Program-made: the position numbers and the translations under genes
The notes under the pieces: generated by a model
What the model was told of the DNA's origin: nothing
The model's input: the letters and a program-made list of their open reading frames with translations, nothing else
The model's database searches: none
Shown: piece by piece, positions 1 through 10,200 of the stretch
Position numbering within the stretch: position 1 is the first letter of the stretch
How the letters are laid out: every line of letters starts with the position of its first letter
Assembly: GCA_964498785.1 (NCBI GenBank)
Contig: CAZCJL010000027.1
Coordinates: 1-64,000, forward strand
DNA from: Mariaggregatimicrobium sp964498785
GTDB lineage: Bacteria; Zhuqueibacterota; Zhuqueibacteria; Thermofontimicrobiales; Thiofontviventaceae
Length of the DNA stretch: 64,000 bases
Reading direction: 5' to 3'

Positions 1-54
1 ATTTTAACAATATATTAATTCGTGTATCTGATTATAAAAATATAGGAGTAAAAA

Positions 55-735
55 ATGAACACGCTTAACTTAAAATTTGTATTTTCCCACCTTTTATTTT
101 TCGTGCTGATTCCTTTATTGGTTATTGGTCAGCCGCAAAACAGAACCAGTCAGACACAATCCGGTAAGGCAGAAATTAAACTGACAGCCCCAGACATCAA
201 AATGGCGCTTGAAGTAATTAAAGCCAATACAATGTCGCTGCCAGGATTCCTGCCCGGCTCCCGCACAAAAATGAGTTCAGGAAAATTCAGTGAAGCAGAC
301 GCATTAGCCCTCTACCTGCTTAAATTCCATCAGCAGACAAAAATTTGTCCGCCGATAAAATTAGCGGCAGAACTTGTGAAAAAGATCAATGACAGCGAGC
401 TACACAAGAAAGCGGTCACAATCTTTTGGCTTGAATACAGCACAACATCTGATTTAAACGAAGGTCTGGATAAGCCGGACGCGTTACAGGATAATTTTGA
501 ATATTACATTCTCACCAAACAAACCGAGCGTCTAAAAATTCAAAATGCACGTCTTCAGGGATATGTGGGCTCAGACGAAGCCTGGCGTAAAGCGATGGCA
601 TCGCAGGAAAAAACATGGCAAAAATCCAGTGCACGTCAAAACGAATACATCTTAACAAGAGAAACTTACCGCGTAATACTCGATGCACAGGCTGCTATTA
701 TTGCTGCGAAATATGCCGTTCAATCAGCTCACTAA
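55..735 (+). CDS. small secreted protein of unknown function
   Basis: This gene encodes 226 aa. The start is fixed by AGGAGT at 44-49, six bases before the ATG. Residues 1-26 form a classic signal peptide (Lys at position 7, then a run of Leu/Phe/Val/Ile ending VIGQ), so the product is exported. The mature part is charged and mostly helical, with no motif I recognise. There are no membrane segments after the signal. It stands alone ahead of the beta-galactosidase, 257 bp away, with a palindromic repeat in between. The reading frame is open and well punctuated, so I am confident it is a gene; its function is not visible. Confidence 0.75.
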   Translation: MNTLNLKFVFSHLLFFVLIPLLVIGQPQNRTSQTQSGKAEIKLTAPDIKMALEVIKANTMSLPGFLPGSRTKMSSGKFSEADALALYLLKFHQQTKICPPIKLAAELVKKINDSELHKKAVTIFWLEYSTTSDLNEGLDKPDALQDNFEYYILTKQTERLKIQNARLQGYVGSDEAWRKAMASQEKTWQKSSARQNEYILTRETYRVILDAQAAIIAAKYAVQSAH

Positions 736-910
736 CAAGCAAAACAGAGATCATTTTGACAGATTCTGAATTCCCGGCTTCTTACAGATATTCAATTTTT
801 GTATTGACATTTTCAGTTTAAATAGTTAGATTTTAGTCTTGCTGATCGATGACAATGCAAATCAGTATTCATTACCGCACAGAATCAATCCATTCTCAGG
901 AATTTTATCA

Positions 911-941
911 GATTTCCTAAGTCTTGAAGACTTCGGAAATC
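911..941. repeat. 31-bp palindromic intergenic repeat
   Basis: Two 15-base arms (left GATTTCCTAAGTCTT, right AAGACTTCGGAAATC) match at 14 of 15 positions around a single G. A related palindrome lies at 31353-31381 (shared core ATTTCCGAA), and a differently worded one at 4161-4189. They look like members of a dispersed intergenic hairpin family rather than terminators, because no T-tract follows. The upstream ATG at 924 of the next reading frame falls inside this palindrome, one reason to start that gene at 993. Confidence 0.7.
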
Positions 942-992
942 TCAACCAATATAATTTCGAAAGATGAATCTTATAATTTATCGGAGATTAAT

Positions 993-3104
993 ATGGCCGA
1001 ACAGAATCCTCTCTATCTAACTCTCTGGTTAATTCTTTTTTCACTTTTAATTGTTAATTCTGCGACTAGCAAAGAATTCTCCCCTTCTGACATGGAGGAG
1101 ATTCTTTACGGCGTTGCCTATTATTATGAATATATGCCTTACGAACGCCTCGAAGAAGATGCCCGGATGATGAAGGAGTGCGGCATCAACATGGTGCGGA
1201 TTTGCGAATCCACGTGGGGCTATCACGAGCGTCAGGATGGCGTGTTCAATTTCGAGCATGTGGATCGCATTCTCGATGTGATGCACAAGCATGGGATCAA
1301 GGTGATCATCGGGACGCCGACGTATGCCATCCCGACGTGGCTGGCAAAGCGGTATCCCGAAATTCTGGCAGATAGAAAGGACGGGCAAGCGCGCTATGGT
1401 TCCCGGCAGAATATGGATATCTCCCACCCGGTGTATCGCTATTATGCGGAGCGAATCATTCGGAAGCTGATTGAACATACGTACCGCCATTCCGCGGTGA
1501 TCGGGTTTCAGGTGGATAATGAAACCAAGCATTATCACACTGAAGGCGAAAATGTGCAGAAGCAGTTTCTGCAATATCTGAAGACAAAATTCAGCACGCC
1601 GGAGGAAATGAACAAAGCCTTTGGTTTTCATTACTGGAGCAATTCGGTCAATGCCTGGGAAGATATGCCATCGACCATGGGTTCGATTAACGGCAGCCTG
1701 AACAGTGAATTCAGCAAATTTCAACGCAAGCTGGTCACCGATTTTCTGGCGTGGCAGGCGGCGATTGTCAATGAATATAAACTGCCGCATCAATTCATCA
1801 CTCACAATTTCGACCTGAGCTGGCGCCGCGGCAGTTACGCCATCCAGCCGGATGTGGATCATTTTGAAGCCTGCCAGCCGCTGGATGTTGCCGGCATCGA
1901 TATTTATCACAAAACGCAGGATGACCTCAGCGGCATGAAAATCGCGATGGCAGGCGACCTCGCCCGGTCCATGAAACAGGATAATTATTTCGTGATCGAG
2001 ACGTCGGCGCAGAGCATCCTCAATTCAGCTTCGCAAAGACTGCATTATCCGGGACAACTTCGTTTGCAAGCTTACAGCCATATCGCGTCCGGCGCGAACA
2101 TGGTCGCCTACTGGCACTGGCATTCGATTCATAACAGCGCCGAGACGTACTGGAAAGGACTGCTCGCTCATGATCTGGAGCCGAATCCGACCTATTACGA
2201 AGCCCAACAGATCGCTGCCGAATTCAAAGAATACAGCAAAGATCTGATTAGTTTAAAGAAAAACAACCGTATCGCGATCTATTTCAGCAACGAAAGTTTA
2301 ACCGCACTCCGTGAGTTCCCGTTTTCGTATTCCATGAATTATAATGACATCGTGCACCAGTTGTACGACATCCTGTACAAAGCAAATATCGAGTGCGATT
2401 TTGCGGACCATACCGTCACGGACCTTTCAAAATACAAGGTGATCATTATCCCGCCGCTTTATGTCGCTTCTGATCAGGAACTGGAAAAATTGAATCAATT
2501 TGCACGCAATGGCGGCTCCCTGCTGCTCTATTTTAAAAGCGGATTTTGCAATGAAAATGTCCAGGTGCGCACAGATCGAATGCCCGCCGTGTTGCGGAAA
2601 GCCTGTGGCTTCAATTATCAGCAGTTTACAAATTTTGAAAAAATGCCGCTAAAGGACAATCCGTTCGATGTCAGCGAGGAACAAAATTATGTTTCAGTAT
2701 GGGGCGAATTATTGAATCCGGAATCTGCCGAAGTTTTAGCCCGATATGACCATCCGCACTGGGGAAAATACGCGGCAATCACACAAAATAAATTCGGCGA
2801 TGGGACAGTGACTTATCTGGCAAGTTTGCCATCTCCTGCCATTTTGAAAAAAATCATTCAAAATGTTGTTGTGCAAGCTGGGATCGATGAGCCGACGCAC
2901 AATTACGCATTTCCGGTTATTATCCGAAATGGCGATAATAAATCGGGCAAAAAGGTTCATTATTTGATAAACTATTCTCCGCAGGTGGTAGAAACAATTT
3001 ATCATTTTGATGAGGGCGCGGATATTTTTACGAAGCAGAATATTCAAAAAGATGAATCGATTGTGATCGATCCGTGGGATTTGCGAATTTTTATTGAAAG
3101 ATAA
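993..3104 (+). CDS. secreted GH42 beta-galactosidase
   Basis: The product is a glycoside hydrolase of family GH42 that would cleave beta-galactosides outside the cytoplasm. An ATG exists at 924, but I start at 993, where GGAG at 983 gives a ribosome site; this yields 703 aa. A hydrophobic signal segment (roughly residues 7-23) precedes the TIM barrel. The acid/base is E177 in QVDNETKH and the nucleophile E336 in VIETSAQ, both in the usual GH42 contexts. The YWHWHSIHNS stretch and a trimerisation-type domain beginning near VAIYFSNES follow. The catalytic portion (about 1.1-2.25 kb) looks richer in G and C than the gene ends and neighbours, hinting at acquisition from elsewhere. It is followed 19 nt later by a dehydrogenase. 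Confidence 0.9.
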   Translation: MAEQNPLYLTLWLILFSLLIVNSATSKEFSPSDMEEILYGVAYYYEYMPYERLEEDARMMKECGINMVRICESTWGYHERQDGVFNFEHVDRILDVMHKHGIKVIIGTPTYAIPTWLAKRYPEILADRKDGQARYGSRQNMDISHPVYRYYAERIIRKLIEHTYRHSAVIGFQVDNETKHYHTEGENVQKQFLQYLKTKFSTPEEMNKAFGFHYWSNSVNAWEDMPSTMGSINGSLNSEFSKFQRKLVTDFLAWQAAIVNEYKLPHQFITHNFDLSWRRGSYAIQPDVDHFEACQPLDVAGIDIYHKTQDDLSGMKIAMAGDLARSMKQDNYFVIETSAQSILNSASQRLHYPGQLRLQAYSHIASGANMVAYWHWHSIHNSAETYWKGLLAHDLEPNPTYYEAQQIAAEFKEYSKDLISLKKNNRIAIYFSNESLTALREFPFSYSMNYNDIVHQLYDILYKANIECDFADHTVTDLSKYKVIIIPPLYVASDQELEKLNQFARNGGSLLLYFKSGFCNENVQVRTDRMPAVLRKACGFNYQQFTNFEKMPLKDNPFDVSEEQNYVSVWGELLNPESAEVLARYDHPHWGKYAAITQNKFGDGTVTYLASLPSPAILKKIIQNVVVQAGIDEPTHNYAFPVIIRNGDNKSGKKVHYLINYSPQVVETIYHFDEGADIFTKQNIQKDESIVIDPWDLRIFIER

Positions 3105-3123
3105 TCAAATAAAGGAATCGAAG

Positions 3124-4140
3124 ATGAAAGTAAAGAAAATTTACGTCACAGAACCCTGGAAAATCGGAGTCGTGGAACAGGAGCAGAAACTTCAGATTGA
3201 AAACCCGAACGAAATCATAATCGAAAACCTGTTTTCGCATCTTAGCGCTGGAACGGAAATGGCGTGCGTATCGGGAATAGAGTCCTGGTTTCCGCTTCCA
3301 AATACGCCGGGATATACTGCCGTCGGCAAAGTGCTGGAAAAAGGCGCAAATGTTACAAAAGCCGAATTCGGCGATATTGTGTACACCTTTGGTCCGCATG
3401 CTTCGCATTTTAAAATCGATATCACCGATCGCTTTCATGGCGTCTGCGTAAAATTGCCGGAGGGATTGGCGCCGGATATCGCCTCGTTTACACATATCAG
3501 CGGGATTGCCATCACCGCATTACGGGCCTCGAATATTGAACTGGGGGATGTCGTCGCAGTTTCCGGTTTGGGCGCGATCGGCAATATAGCAGCGCAATTC
3601 GCACAATTGCAGGGCGCAACCGTTCTGGCGACAGACATCAACGATGCACGGATTAAAATTGCACTGCAAAGTGGAATTCAATACGCAATCAATGTTACAC
3701 GCTCAAAAGTCACGGATGCTTTAAAAGAAATCACCGGTAAAGAAAATGTCGATTGCTGGATCGATGCATCAGGACAGTCGGCGGTTGTGGAAGAGTCGTT
3801 GAATTATGTGACTGCCAATGGTGAAATGATTTTGCTGGGAAGTCCCCGCGCCGAGTATCAATCAAATTTGACAGCGACGTTGCAGAAAATCCATTTACTG
3901 GATAATATTAAAATAAAGAGCGCGCTGGAATTCACCTTTCCGACACATCATAATGATTTCAACAAACACAGCATCGAGCGAAATTCCGAAATCATCATGA
4001 ATTTGATGAACAGCGGATCGCTACACATCAAACCGATTTATTCGCACAAGTTAAAACCGGAAGAGGCTGCGTCCGCGTATTTTGGATTGAAAGACAAGCC
4101 GGATGAATATATAGGCGTGGTGTTTGACTGGAAATCTTAA
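3124..4140 (+). CDS. medium-chain (zinc-type) alcohol dehydrogenase family protein
   Basis: This is an NAD(P)-dependent MDR-family oxidoreductase of 338 aa. The start at 3124 is preceded by AAAGGA; an earlier in-frame ATG at 3094 would overlap the beta-galactosidase. The N-terminal GroES-like half carries SHLSAGTEM where classical zinc dehydrogenases have the catalytic Cys, placing it in the zinc-site-poor branch. The Rossmann motif is GLGAIGNIAAQFAQ, followed by an acidic residue (ATDINDAR) that usually favours NAD over NADP. The substrate cannot be read. Its tight position behind GH42 suggests sugar or polyol metabolism, but that is inference only. Confidence 0.8.
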   Translation: MKVKKIYVTEPWKIGVVEQEQKLQIENPNEIIIENLFSHLSAGTEMACVSGIESWFPLPNTPGYTAVGKVLEKGANVTKAEFGDIVYTFGPHASHFKIDITDRFHGVCVKLPEGLAPDIASFTHISGIAITALRASNIELGDVVAVSGLGAIGNIAAQFAQLQGATVLATDINDARIKIALQSGIQYAINVTRSKVTDALKEITGKENVDCWIDASGQSAVVEESLNYVTANGEMILLGSPRAEYQSNLTATLQKIHLLDNIKIKSALEFTFPTHHNDFNKHSIERNSEIIMNLMNSGSLHIKPIYSHKLKPEEAASAYFGLKDKPDEYIGVVFDWKS

Positions 4141-4160
4141 ATGATCGTGCTTAAACAAAA

Positions 4161-4189
4161 CCTTGCGAAGGTTTAAAACCTTCGCAAGG
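4161..4189. repeat. perfect 11-bp inverted repeat
   Basis: CCTTGCGAAGG and CCTTCGCAAGG flank TTTAAAA, 20 nt after the dehydrogenase stop. The hairpin could end transcription, but it lacks a T-run, so it more likely belongs to the dispersed palindromes of this genome. Confidence 0.6.
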
Positions 4190-4228
4190 ATATTTAATGG
4201 GGCTCTAATCCAATAATCAAAAATAAAA

Positions 4229-5014
4229 TTGTATTTGAAAAAGCTATGTATTGAAATAGAAAACCGTCATGTCGGCAGTTTGGGAAATCAGGCGGCCACA
4301 GCTTTTTTTGATGACATTGTCCGCTCTTTCGGTTTTACGACCGAAATGACGCAATTCGATTGCATGGATTGGGAATTCGGGGATGTGCTTTTGCAGACCC
4401 GAGATAAAACCTTCCCGGCTCATGTTGGCCCTTATTCTCCTGAAATCGACGTAGAAACAGTGCTTGTTGAAGCGGATACTTTGAGCTCGCTCGAAAAGCA
4501 GGATGTATCTGGTAAATTGATTCTCCTTCACGGTGAATTAGCCAGGGAACAATTGATGCCTAAAAATTTTCCGTTTTACAATCCTGAATCCCATCAGAAA
4601 ATAATTGCTACGCTGGAGGGAAAACAGCCGGCTGGTATTATCGCCGCAACCGGGAGAAATTATGAACTGGCCGGAGGGATGTATCCCTTTCCGCTATTTG
4701 AAGACGGGGATTTTGATATTCCATCTGTGTATATGAAAGATGTGGATGGCGAATCACTGCGAAAATTTGTCGGAGAAGCGGTAAAATTGCAGTTTGTTTC
4801 GAAGCGCATACCTTCAACAGGTTCCAATGTAATCGCCCGGAAGGAGAATTGCAGTGGATCGCGGCTTGTTTTTTGTGCCCATATCAATGCCAAGAAAGGA
4901 ACGCCCGGCGCCCTGGACGATGGCGGCGGGATTGTCACCCTGCTCGCGTTGGCAGAATTATTTAAGGACTACGACAAACCATACTGCATTGAAATAATCG
5001 CTTTCAGCGGTTGA
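4229..5014 (+). pseudogene. truncated M28-family aminopeptidase
   Basis: The 261-aa frame resembles the N-terminal two thirds of M28 zinc peptidases. The first metal-binding region reads AHINAKKGTPGALDDGGG, where the family usually has AH-x-D followed by GA-x-D; the Asp of the first pair is Asn here, and ALDD retains the bridging Asp. The frame stops right after IIAFSG, just where family members continue with the Glu-Glu active site, so the catalytic Glu and later ligands are missing. Its start is also poor: the first usable codon is TTG at 4229 and there is no ribosome site. I read it as a decayed gene. The adjacent 85 bp hold nothing recognisable as the missing C-terminus. Confidence 0.7.
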
Positions 5015-5098
5015 CTGCTGCATTCGGTTTTTTGTTGGATGAGATTTAATGAATTGCTGTAAAAAAAGAGGCAATTACTTATCCATTCATGACAAATT

Positions 5099-7165
5099 CT
5101 ATTTTTGAAAAATTAGCTTTTTTGTTTCTGAAAAAAGTTGTTTCGATTGGCCAACGTTTTCCCTGTTTGCAGCAGCTTGTATTTTGTACAAATACACTCC
5201 GCTGGGCAAATTTTTTGGTAACCAGGTTATTTCGTATTCACCGGCTGGATGCATTCTATTAGTCAGTGTCTCAATTTCTTGGCCTGAAATATTATAAATC
5301 TTCAGGGTGATAAAACTTGATTTGGAAATACTGTATTTTATTTTTGTCGATGGATTAAAAGGATTGGGATAATTCTGCTGAAGCAAAAATTCGGTTAGCA
5401 CATTCTCAGATGAGTTATCTTCAATAGCAGTAATGGTAAACGGTTCGCTAAAACGTGAAGTATTACCATTTGCATCTGTTGCAGTCGCAGTGATATTTTG
5501 AAATAGTGGGGAATCATTCAGTTCAATCGAAAACGCGCCGGCAACATCAGTTTCAGCTGATCCGAGAAAAACCATGCCTTCATCGGACTCATCGGTGAAG
5601 ATTTCAACTATTTGTTCTGGCTGAGCCTGCCCCTGAATAAGTAAATCAGATACCGACAGAACCGTTGGCGGTGCAAGCTCGTTGTTTCCGCCGCTCCATA
5701 TCATGATTCCCACTGCACTATTGCGAGAAATTGAATTCTGGCTGATGTGATTGTACAATGCATTGGAACTGCCAATAGAAATACCAAATTCAAGATTATA
5801 TCCGATGACGTTTTGAATAATTTCCGTGTACTTTGAATTTCCCCACAAATAAATACCATCATTTTGCTGGCTGAATTTCAATGTAAATGTACTGTCAGTG
5901 CCAATCAAATTGCCCATAATCTCCGTGCTGTCTGAATTAAAAATAGCGACGCCATCTCTATTCCCACCAATGAAATTAAACAGGACGTGGTTGTTATGAC
6001 TGCTATACTGAATAGAGACTCCATGATTCAAATTACCAAGGGTATCAGTTTTTGCCTGATTAATCCCGATCACGTTGTGGGTGACATAATTATGCGATGC
6101 CCCGGATATAAATACACCAAATCTAAAATTGCCGGAAATGACGTTCCCATGATTTGCTTCTGTTGAGCCAACAAGCGTTTCGCGGGCGCCATCTGATAAT
6201 ACAATACCATCATAATTACCTGCTGAATGCTGTCCACGATGATCCGTACCAATAAAGCATTCAGTGATGAACGTGCCTTTAGCGCCGCTCACTAAAATTC
6301 CGGCATTTTGGCAATTCTGAATATTTAATCCGTAAATAGCAACGTCATCCGCGGCAACCAATAATCCAGTCATGCCTTGAGCTGCTGCAGACCCATCCAG
6401 CACAATTTCTGGCCCATCAGGATTTAAGTCACCCGCCACGTTTGCCTGAGACCAGCCATCAACGTTCATCCAGGCATCCATTAAGGCGGGCAGTTCAGAC
6501 AATGGTTTGATTCGCCAGATGCCATTCTCTGCCTCGTAACCGGGATCGCTTGTTGGAATGGCAAAGGTGATCTCGCTGCTCTCCTGTCTGCTGTTCGCCA
6601 ATTCGATGGCCCGGCGCAAGGAGCCTTCCCCGCTGTCGTTGGTGTTGGTCACAACTGTACCCGTTGGTATAGAGCCAACAATCACCGATCCATTAAAGAG
6701 ATTGGCAATTGTCAAGGTCTGTCCGTCAACATCGCTTAGCTGTACATTCTGTAATTCCAGTGTCGCGCTTCCGTTTACCTGCGTTGTGAATTCAACAGAT
6801 GCGAGAATCCCGTTACCATTCGGTCCCGCAACAGAACCCAAAGTAGCAGCGCCATAGGTGATTTTTCCGGGATTTGTGCTATTGTCCATATCCGGTCCGA
6901 CCGGTATTACCGTGCGGCCGGTACTTCCGAGCAAAACGCCCATCGTTGCTGCACTAACATGTAAAATATTTGTATCGAATACGATATCAAATTGAAACGC
7001 CCCGAGATTGTTCACATTTTCCACAATGACATCAATGGAAACCACCTGACCGGATTCCGCTATTTGTTCTGCCGGATCAATTCGAATCGTAACGTCCTGA
7101 CCATAAAGTAGCACAGACGATAGAAGTCCAAAGACAATTGTCACAATAAGTAATTCTTTTTTCAT
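5099..7165 (-). CDS. secreted cohesin-domain / parallel beta-helix protein with T9SS-type C-terminal domain
   Basis: This 688-aa exported protein starts at an ATG preceded by GGAG. In order it has a signal peptide (1-23); a cohesin-like domain (about 24-160) with the GSTGRxVIPVGPDMDN motif also found in the neighbouring giant protein; a TNTNDSGEGSLRRAI segment typical of the start of beta-helix adhesins; a right-handed parallel beta-helix (about 180-480) with many N-x-I/V-G rungs; an Ig-like segment near 490-575; and a C-terminal sorting domain from about 588 (NYPNPFNPSTKI to the terminal Lys). The last domain predicts export and surface anchoring by a type IX-like system. It lies 93 bp downstream of the dockerin-bearing giant and is probably co-expressed with it. 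Confidence 0.85.
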   Translation of the reverse strand: MKKELLIVTIVFGLLSSVLLYGQDVTIRIDPAEQIAESGQVVSIDVIVENVNNLGAFQFDIVFDTNILHVSAATMGVLLGSTGRTVIPVGPDMDNSTNPGKITYGAATLGSVAGPNGNGILASVEFTTQVNGSATLELQNVQLSDVDGQTLTIANLFNGSVIVGSIPTGTVVTNTNDSGEGSLRRAIELANSRQESSEITFAIPTSDPGYEAENGIWRIKPLSELPALMDAWMNVDGWSQANVAGDLNPDGPEIVLDGSAAAQGMTGLLVAADDVAIYGLNIQNCQNAGILVSGAKGTFITECFIGTDHRGQHSAGNYDGIVLSDGARETLVGSTEANHGNVISGNFRFGVFISGASHNYVTHNVIGINQAKTDTLGNLNHGVSIQYSSHNNHVLFNFIGGNRDGVAIFNSDSTEIMGNLIGTDSTFTLKFSQQNDGIYLWGNSKYTEIIQNVIGYNLEFGISIGSSNALYNHISQNSISRNSAVGIMIWSGGNNELAPPTVLSVSDLLIQGQAQPEQIVEIFTDESDEGMVFLGSAETDVAGAFSIELNDSPLFQNITATATDANGNTSRFSEPFTITAIEDNSSENVLTEFLLQQNYPNPFNPSTKIKYSISKSSFITLKIYNISGQEIETLTNRMHPAGEYEITWLPKNLPSGVYLYKIQAAANRENVGQSKQLFSETKKLIFQK

Positions 7166-7186
7166 TTCAATCTCCTTTAAAAAAAA

Positions 7187-7244
7187 TGGAGAAAGGAGGA
7201 GGGAAACGGGAAGAAAAAAATAATATTCTTTCTCCCTTCTCCAT
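7187..7244. repeat. purine-rich hairpin between the two giant surface-protein genes
   Basis: ATGGAGAAAGGAG (7187-7199) pairs with CTCCCTTCTCCAT (7232-7244) at 12 of 13 positions across a 32-base loop. It sits between two minus-strand genes and could reduce read-through from the upstream one, or be a dispersed repeat. No clear T-tract follows. Confidence 0.4.
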
Positions 7245-7258
7245 TCTCCTTCACCCGT

Positions 7259-10200
7259 TTATTTGATTAATAACATTTTTCGAGATGTCTTAAATTCACC
7301 TGCTTGCAATGTGTATACATATATTCCTGATGGCACACGAATCCCTTCCGCACTCAACCCATTCCATTGAATCCTGTATGCGCCGGATGTTTTTTCTTCA
7401 TCAACCAATGTCTGAACAAGTTGTCCCTGCAAATTGAAAATACTGAGAGTAACATGTTGCTTTGTATTTTCCAGAGATGGTACATCGTAACCGATAAAAG
7501 TCGTCGGATTGAAGGGATTGGGATAGTTTTGATGCAGCGCAAAATTTTCAGGTGTCACTAAATTGTTGTTCCAGTTCAAATATTCAGCATTGATAGCATT
7601 CAATTCAATCTGCTGTCCATTCATATCAGTTAAGATGATATTCGTAATTTCAACAGGAATGAAATTATCGATTGTTCCTTCGAGCTTGATGGCAGCCAAA
7701 AGGCCTGCTCCTTCAGCGCCATTATTTTTTCCATAGCTGAAAGCTCCTATCACGTACTGATTGGCAACTTCATCTTTTATGGGACCAAGAGTCGTAACAT
7801 GATTTCCGTTTACCGACAGAAATTCACCCAATTGAATACCCGCTAATTTTACATCTGTGTTTTCCAAAACAACATCGAATTGGAAAGCGCCGATGTCCTC
7901 CGCATTTTCGACAAACACGCTCAACGAAGGACACAAATCAGAAGCTGCCAATTCGTTGGCCTTGATTTGCAGCGACACATTTTTATTACGCATTGATTTT
8001 ACAAGGATTGTATTTTGAAGTTGATCACTATTTGATGGTACCTGTTTATTCCACCATGAAGCGACCAATTGCACGTCAATGATATCCACATCGCCATCGC
8101 CCTGTCCCTGGTTATCAACATCATAAATCGGGTCGAAATTGGGATCGCCCTGACTTGTGTTCCAGTGGGCTGCAACAAGCTGAATATCGATTATATCAAC
8201 ATCCTGATCTCCGTCAACATCTGCCCAGAAGCGGCTTGTCACCTGAATTTCACCATCTTCATCCATCACCACGATTTGATTACCTTGCGTGTCAGCAATT
8301 TTTACATTCTTCAAGTCGATCGGTGTCGTACCTTCGGACATGGGTGTCCACAAAATTGTAGCCAAAACACCATCTCCATTAGCCCCTGTCTGGGATCCGA
8401 GACTGGCTGCTCCATAGACAACAGATCCATTTGTATTATCAATATTTGGCCCGACTGGAATGATACTACGGCCGGTGCTGCCAAGAAATGCACCCAGCGT
8501 AACATCAGATGGCTGTGCAATCTGCACGACAACCCCATCATAAGCAATTTCAAATTCAAAACTACCGAGGTCAGTAATTCCTTCCGACACAACATCGACC
8601 GAGGCAGGAGTTCCGACGTGCATTTCAGCAATTTTAGGTTCAAAACGAATGGTTGACATATTACCATCGGGTACAGTCATCTTAACAGCCATTTCCTGTT
8701 CACCGCCATTGGACACAACTCTCAACGCTCCATTATACTCGCCGGCTGCCATGTTTGTCCGATCCACCACGACCACAACTTCTGCATTTCCCGAACCGTT
8801 TGCCGGGCTGAGAGACATCCAGGGGACTTCGGAGTCTTCAACGGCTTCCCAGTTGAGCGTGCCCCCACCTGTATTTTGTATTTGGAAAGAAAGATTTGTA
8901 TGCGAAGCGCCAAAATCCAGCGTCGTTGGATTTACGGATAAAACAGGCTTCAAACCAGGCACTACTTCCAACGATAGCGGGACGATTACAAAAGACTCAT
9001 CGGGATCAGCACTTGTGACGAATAAATTGAATTCGTATATGGAAGGTGTTAATCCAGCAGCATCAAACGTCATGGAGATATTTTTCTGACTTCCGGAACT
9101 TACTGTGCCTGAACTGGGATTGACCGTCAGCCAGTCAGGCAGATCTGCTCCGTTGCTGTTCCATCGAGAGATTTCTCCAGAATCATCAACATTCCAGATG
9201 TGATCAGCCGAACCAACGCTGACCGCTACTGCGCCGCCATATTGATTATCCCAACCCGAGCCGTTCCATTTGAAAATTTCATATCCGCCAGGCGCAGGAA
9301 TTATTCCGATGGCCAAAACAGAGCCGTTAGCGCCGACGCCGATGTCGCTGGCGATTCCGGGGAACAAATCCCAATCACTGCCATTCCAGCGATAAACCAG
9401 GCTGAATTCATTAATGCACCAAATATGTTTCTGAGAACCGACGCTAATTTTCACAGCGCCGCCCGGCATTAAATCCCAACCGTTGCCATTCCATTTCAGA
9501 ATTTCATATCCGCCAAAAATTTTCTTGGTACCAACTGCCCACATCGTACCATCCGAAGCAACACTGACCTGAAGCGCTTTTCCCGATAGCGGATACCAGT
9601 CACTGCCATCCCACTTCAAAATATCATTCGTTTCATTGACAACAACAACCTGGTTTTGCGAACCAACATCGATGCTCATCGCACCACCGGATATCGCGTC
9701 CCAATCAACGCCGTTCCATTGATAAATATCATATCCATTGTCATTTTTATTAGTGCCGATCATCCACGCTGCTCCATCGGCGCCCACTCCGACGTCCCTG
9801 GCTGCGCCCGGCATTTTTTCCCATTTCTCACCACTTATATTGAAATAAAGATCGACATCTCCTGAATTACTGATGGCTAAACTTTCGACCGTTGAACCGC
9901 CTTCTCCAATTGACGCTGCAAGCGAAGAGGGAGTAACATTTATATCCGGCTTCCCCGATGAGAAAATAATCGCAAATTCGCTTAAATGGTTGACCGAACC
10001 GCAGATAATATTCGTTGTTGCATTCAGCAACGTTGTAACATCTTTCCATTGATCGGGGGGACTTTCGTAGACCTGCAGCCTCAATGCTGTTTCCTGTGCG
10101 GGCGTCATTCCGGCATCGTTATAATTGATACAGATTTCAATACTTCCCGTAAATGTCGCTGTCGTTTCAATATTATAATAAATTGGCGCCCCGAACGGGA

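Noticed and set aside
1047..1910. Long open frame on the minus strand inside the beta-galactosidase
   Set aside because: It is antisense to a clear GH42 catalytic domain, is His/Arg-rich as expected of a shadow frame, and has no ribosome site.
8069..8656. Plus-strand open frame opposite the dockerin/cohesin region
   Set aside because: Shadow of the giant protein gene; composition is unnatural and no start signal is present.
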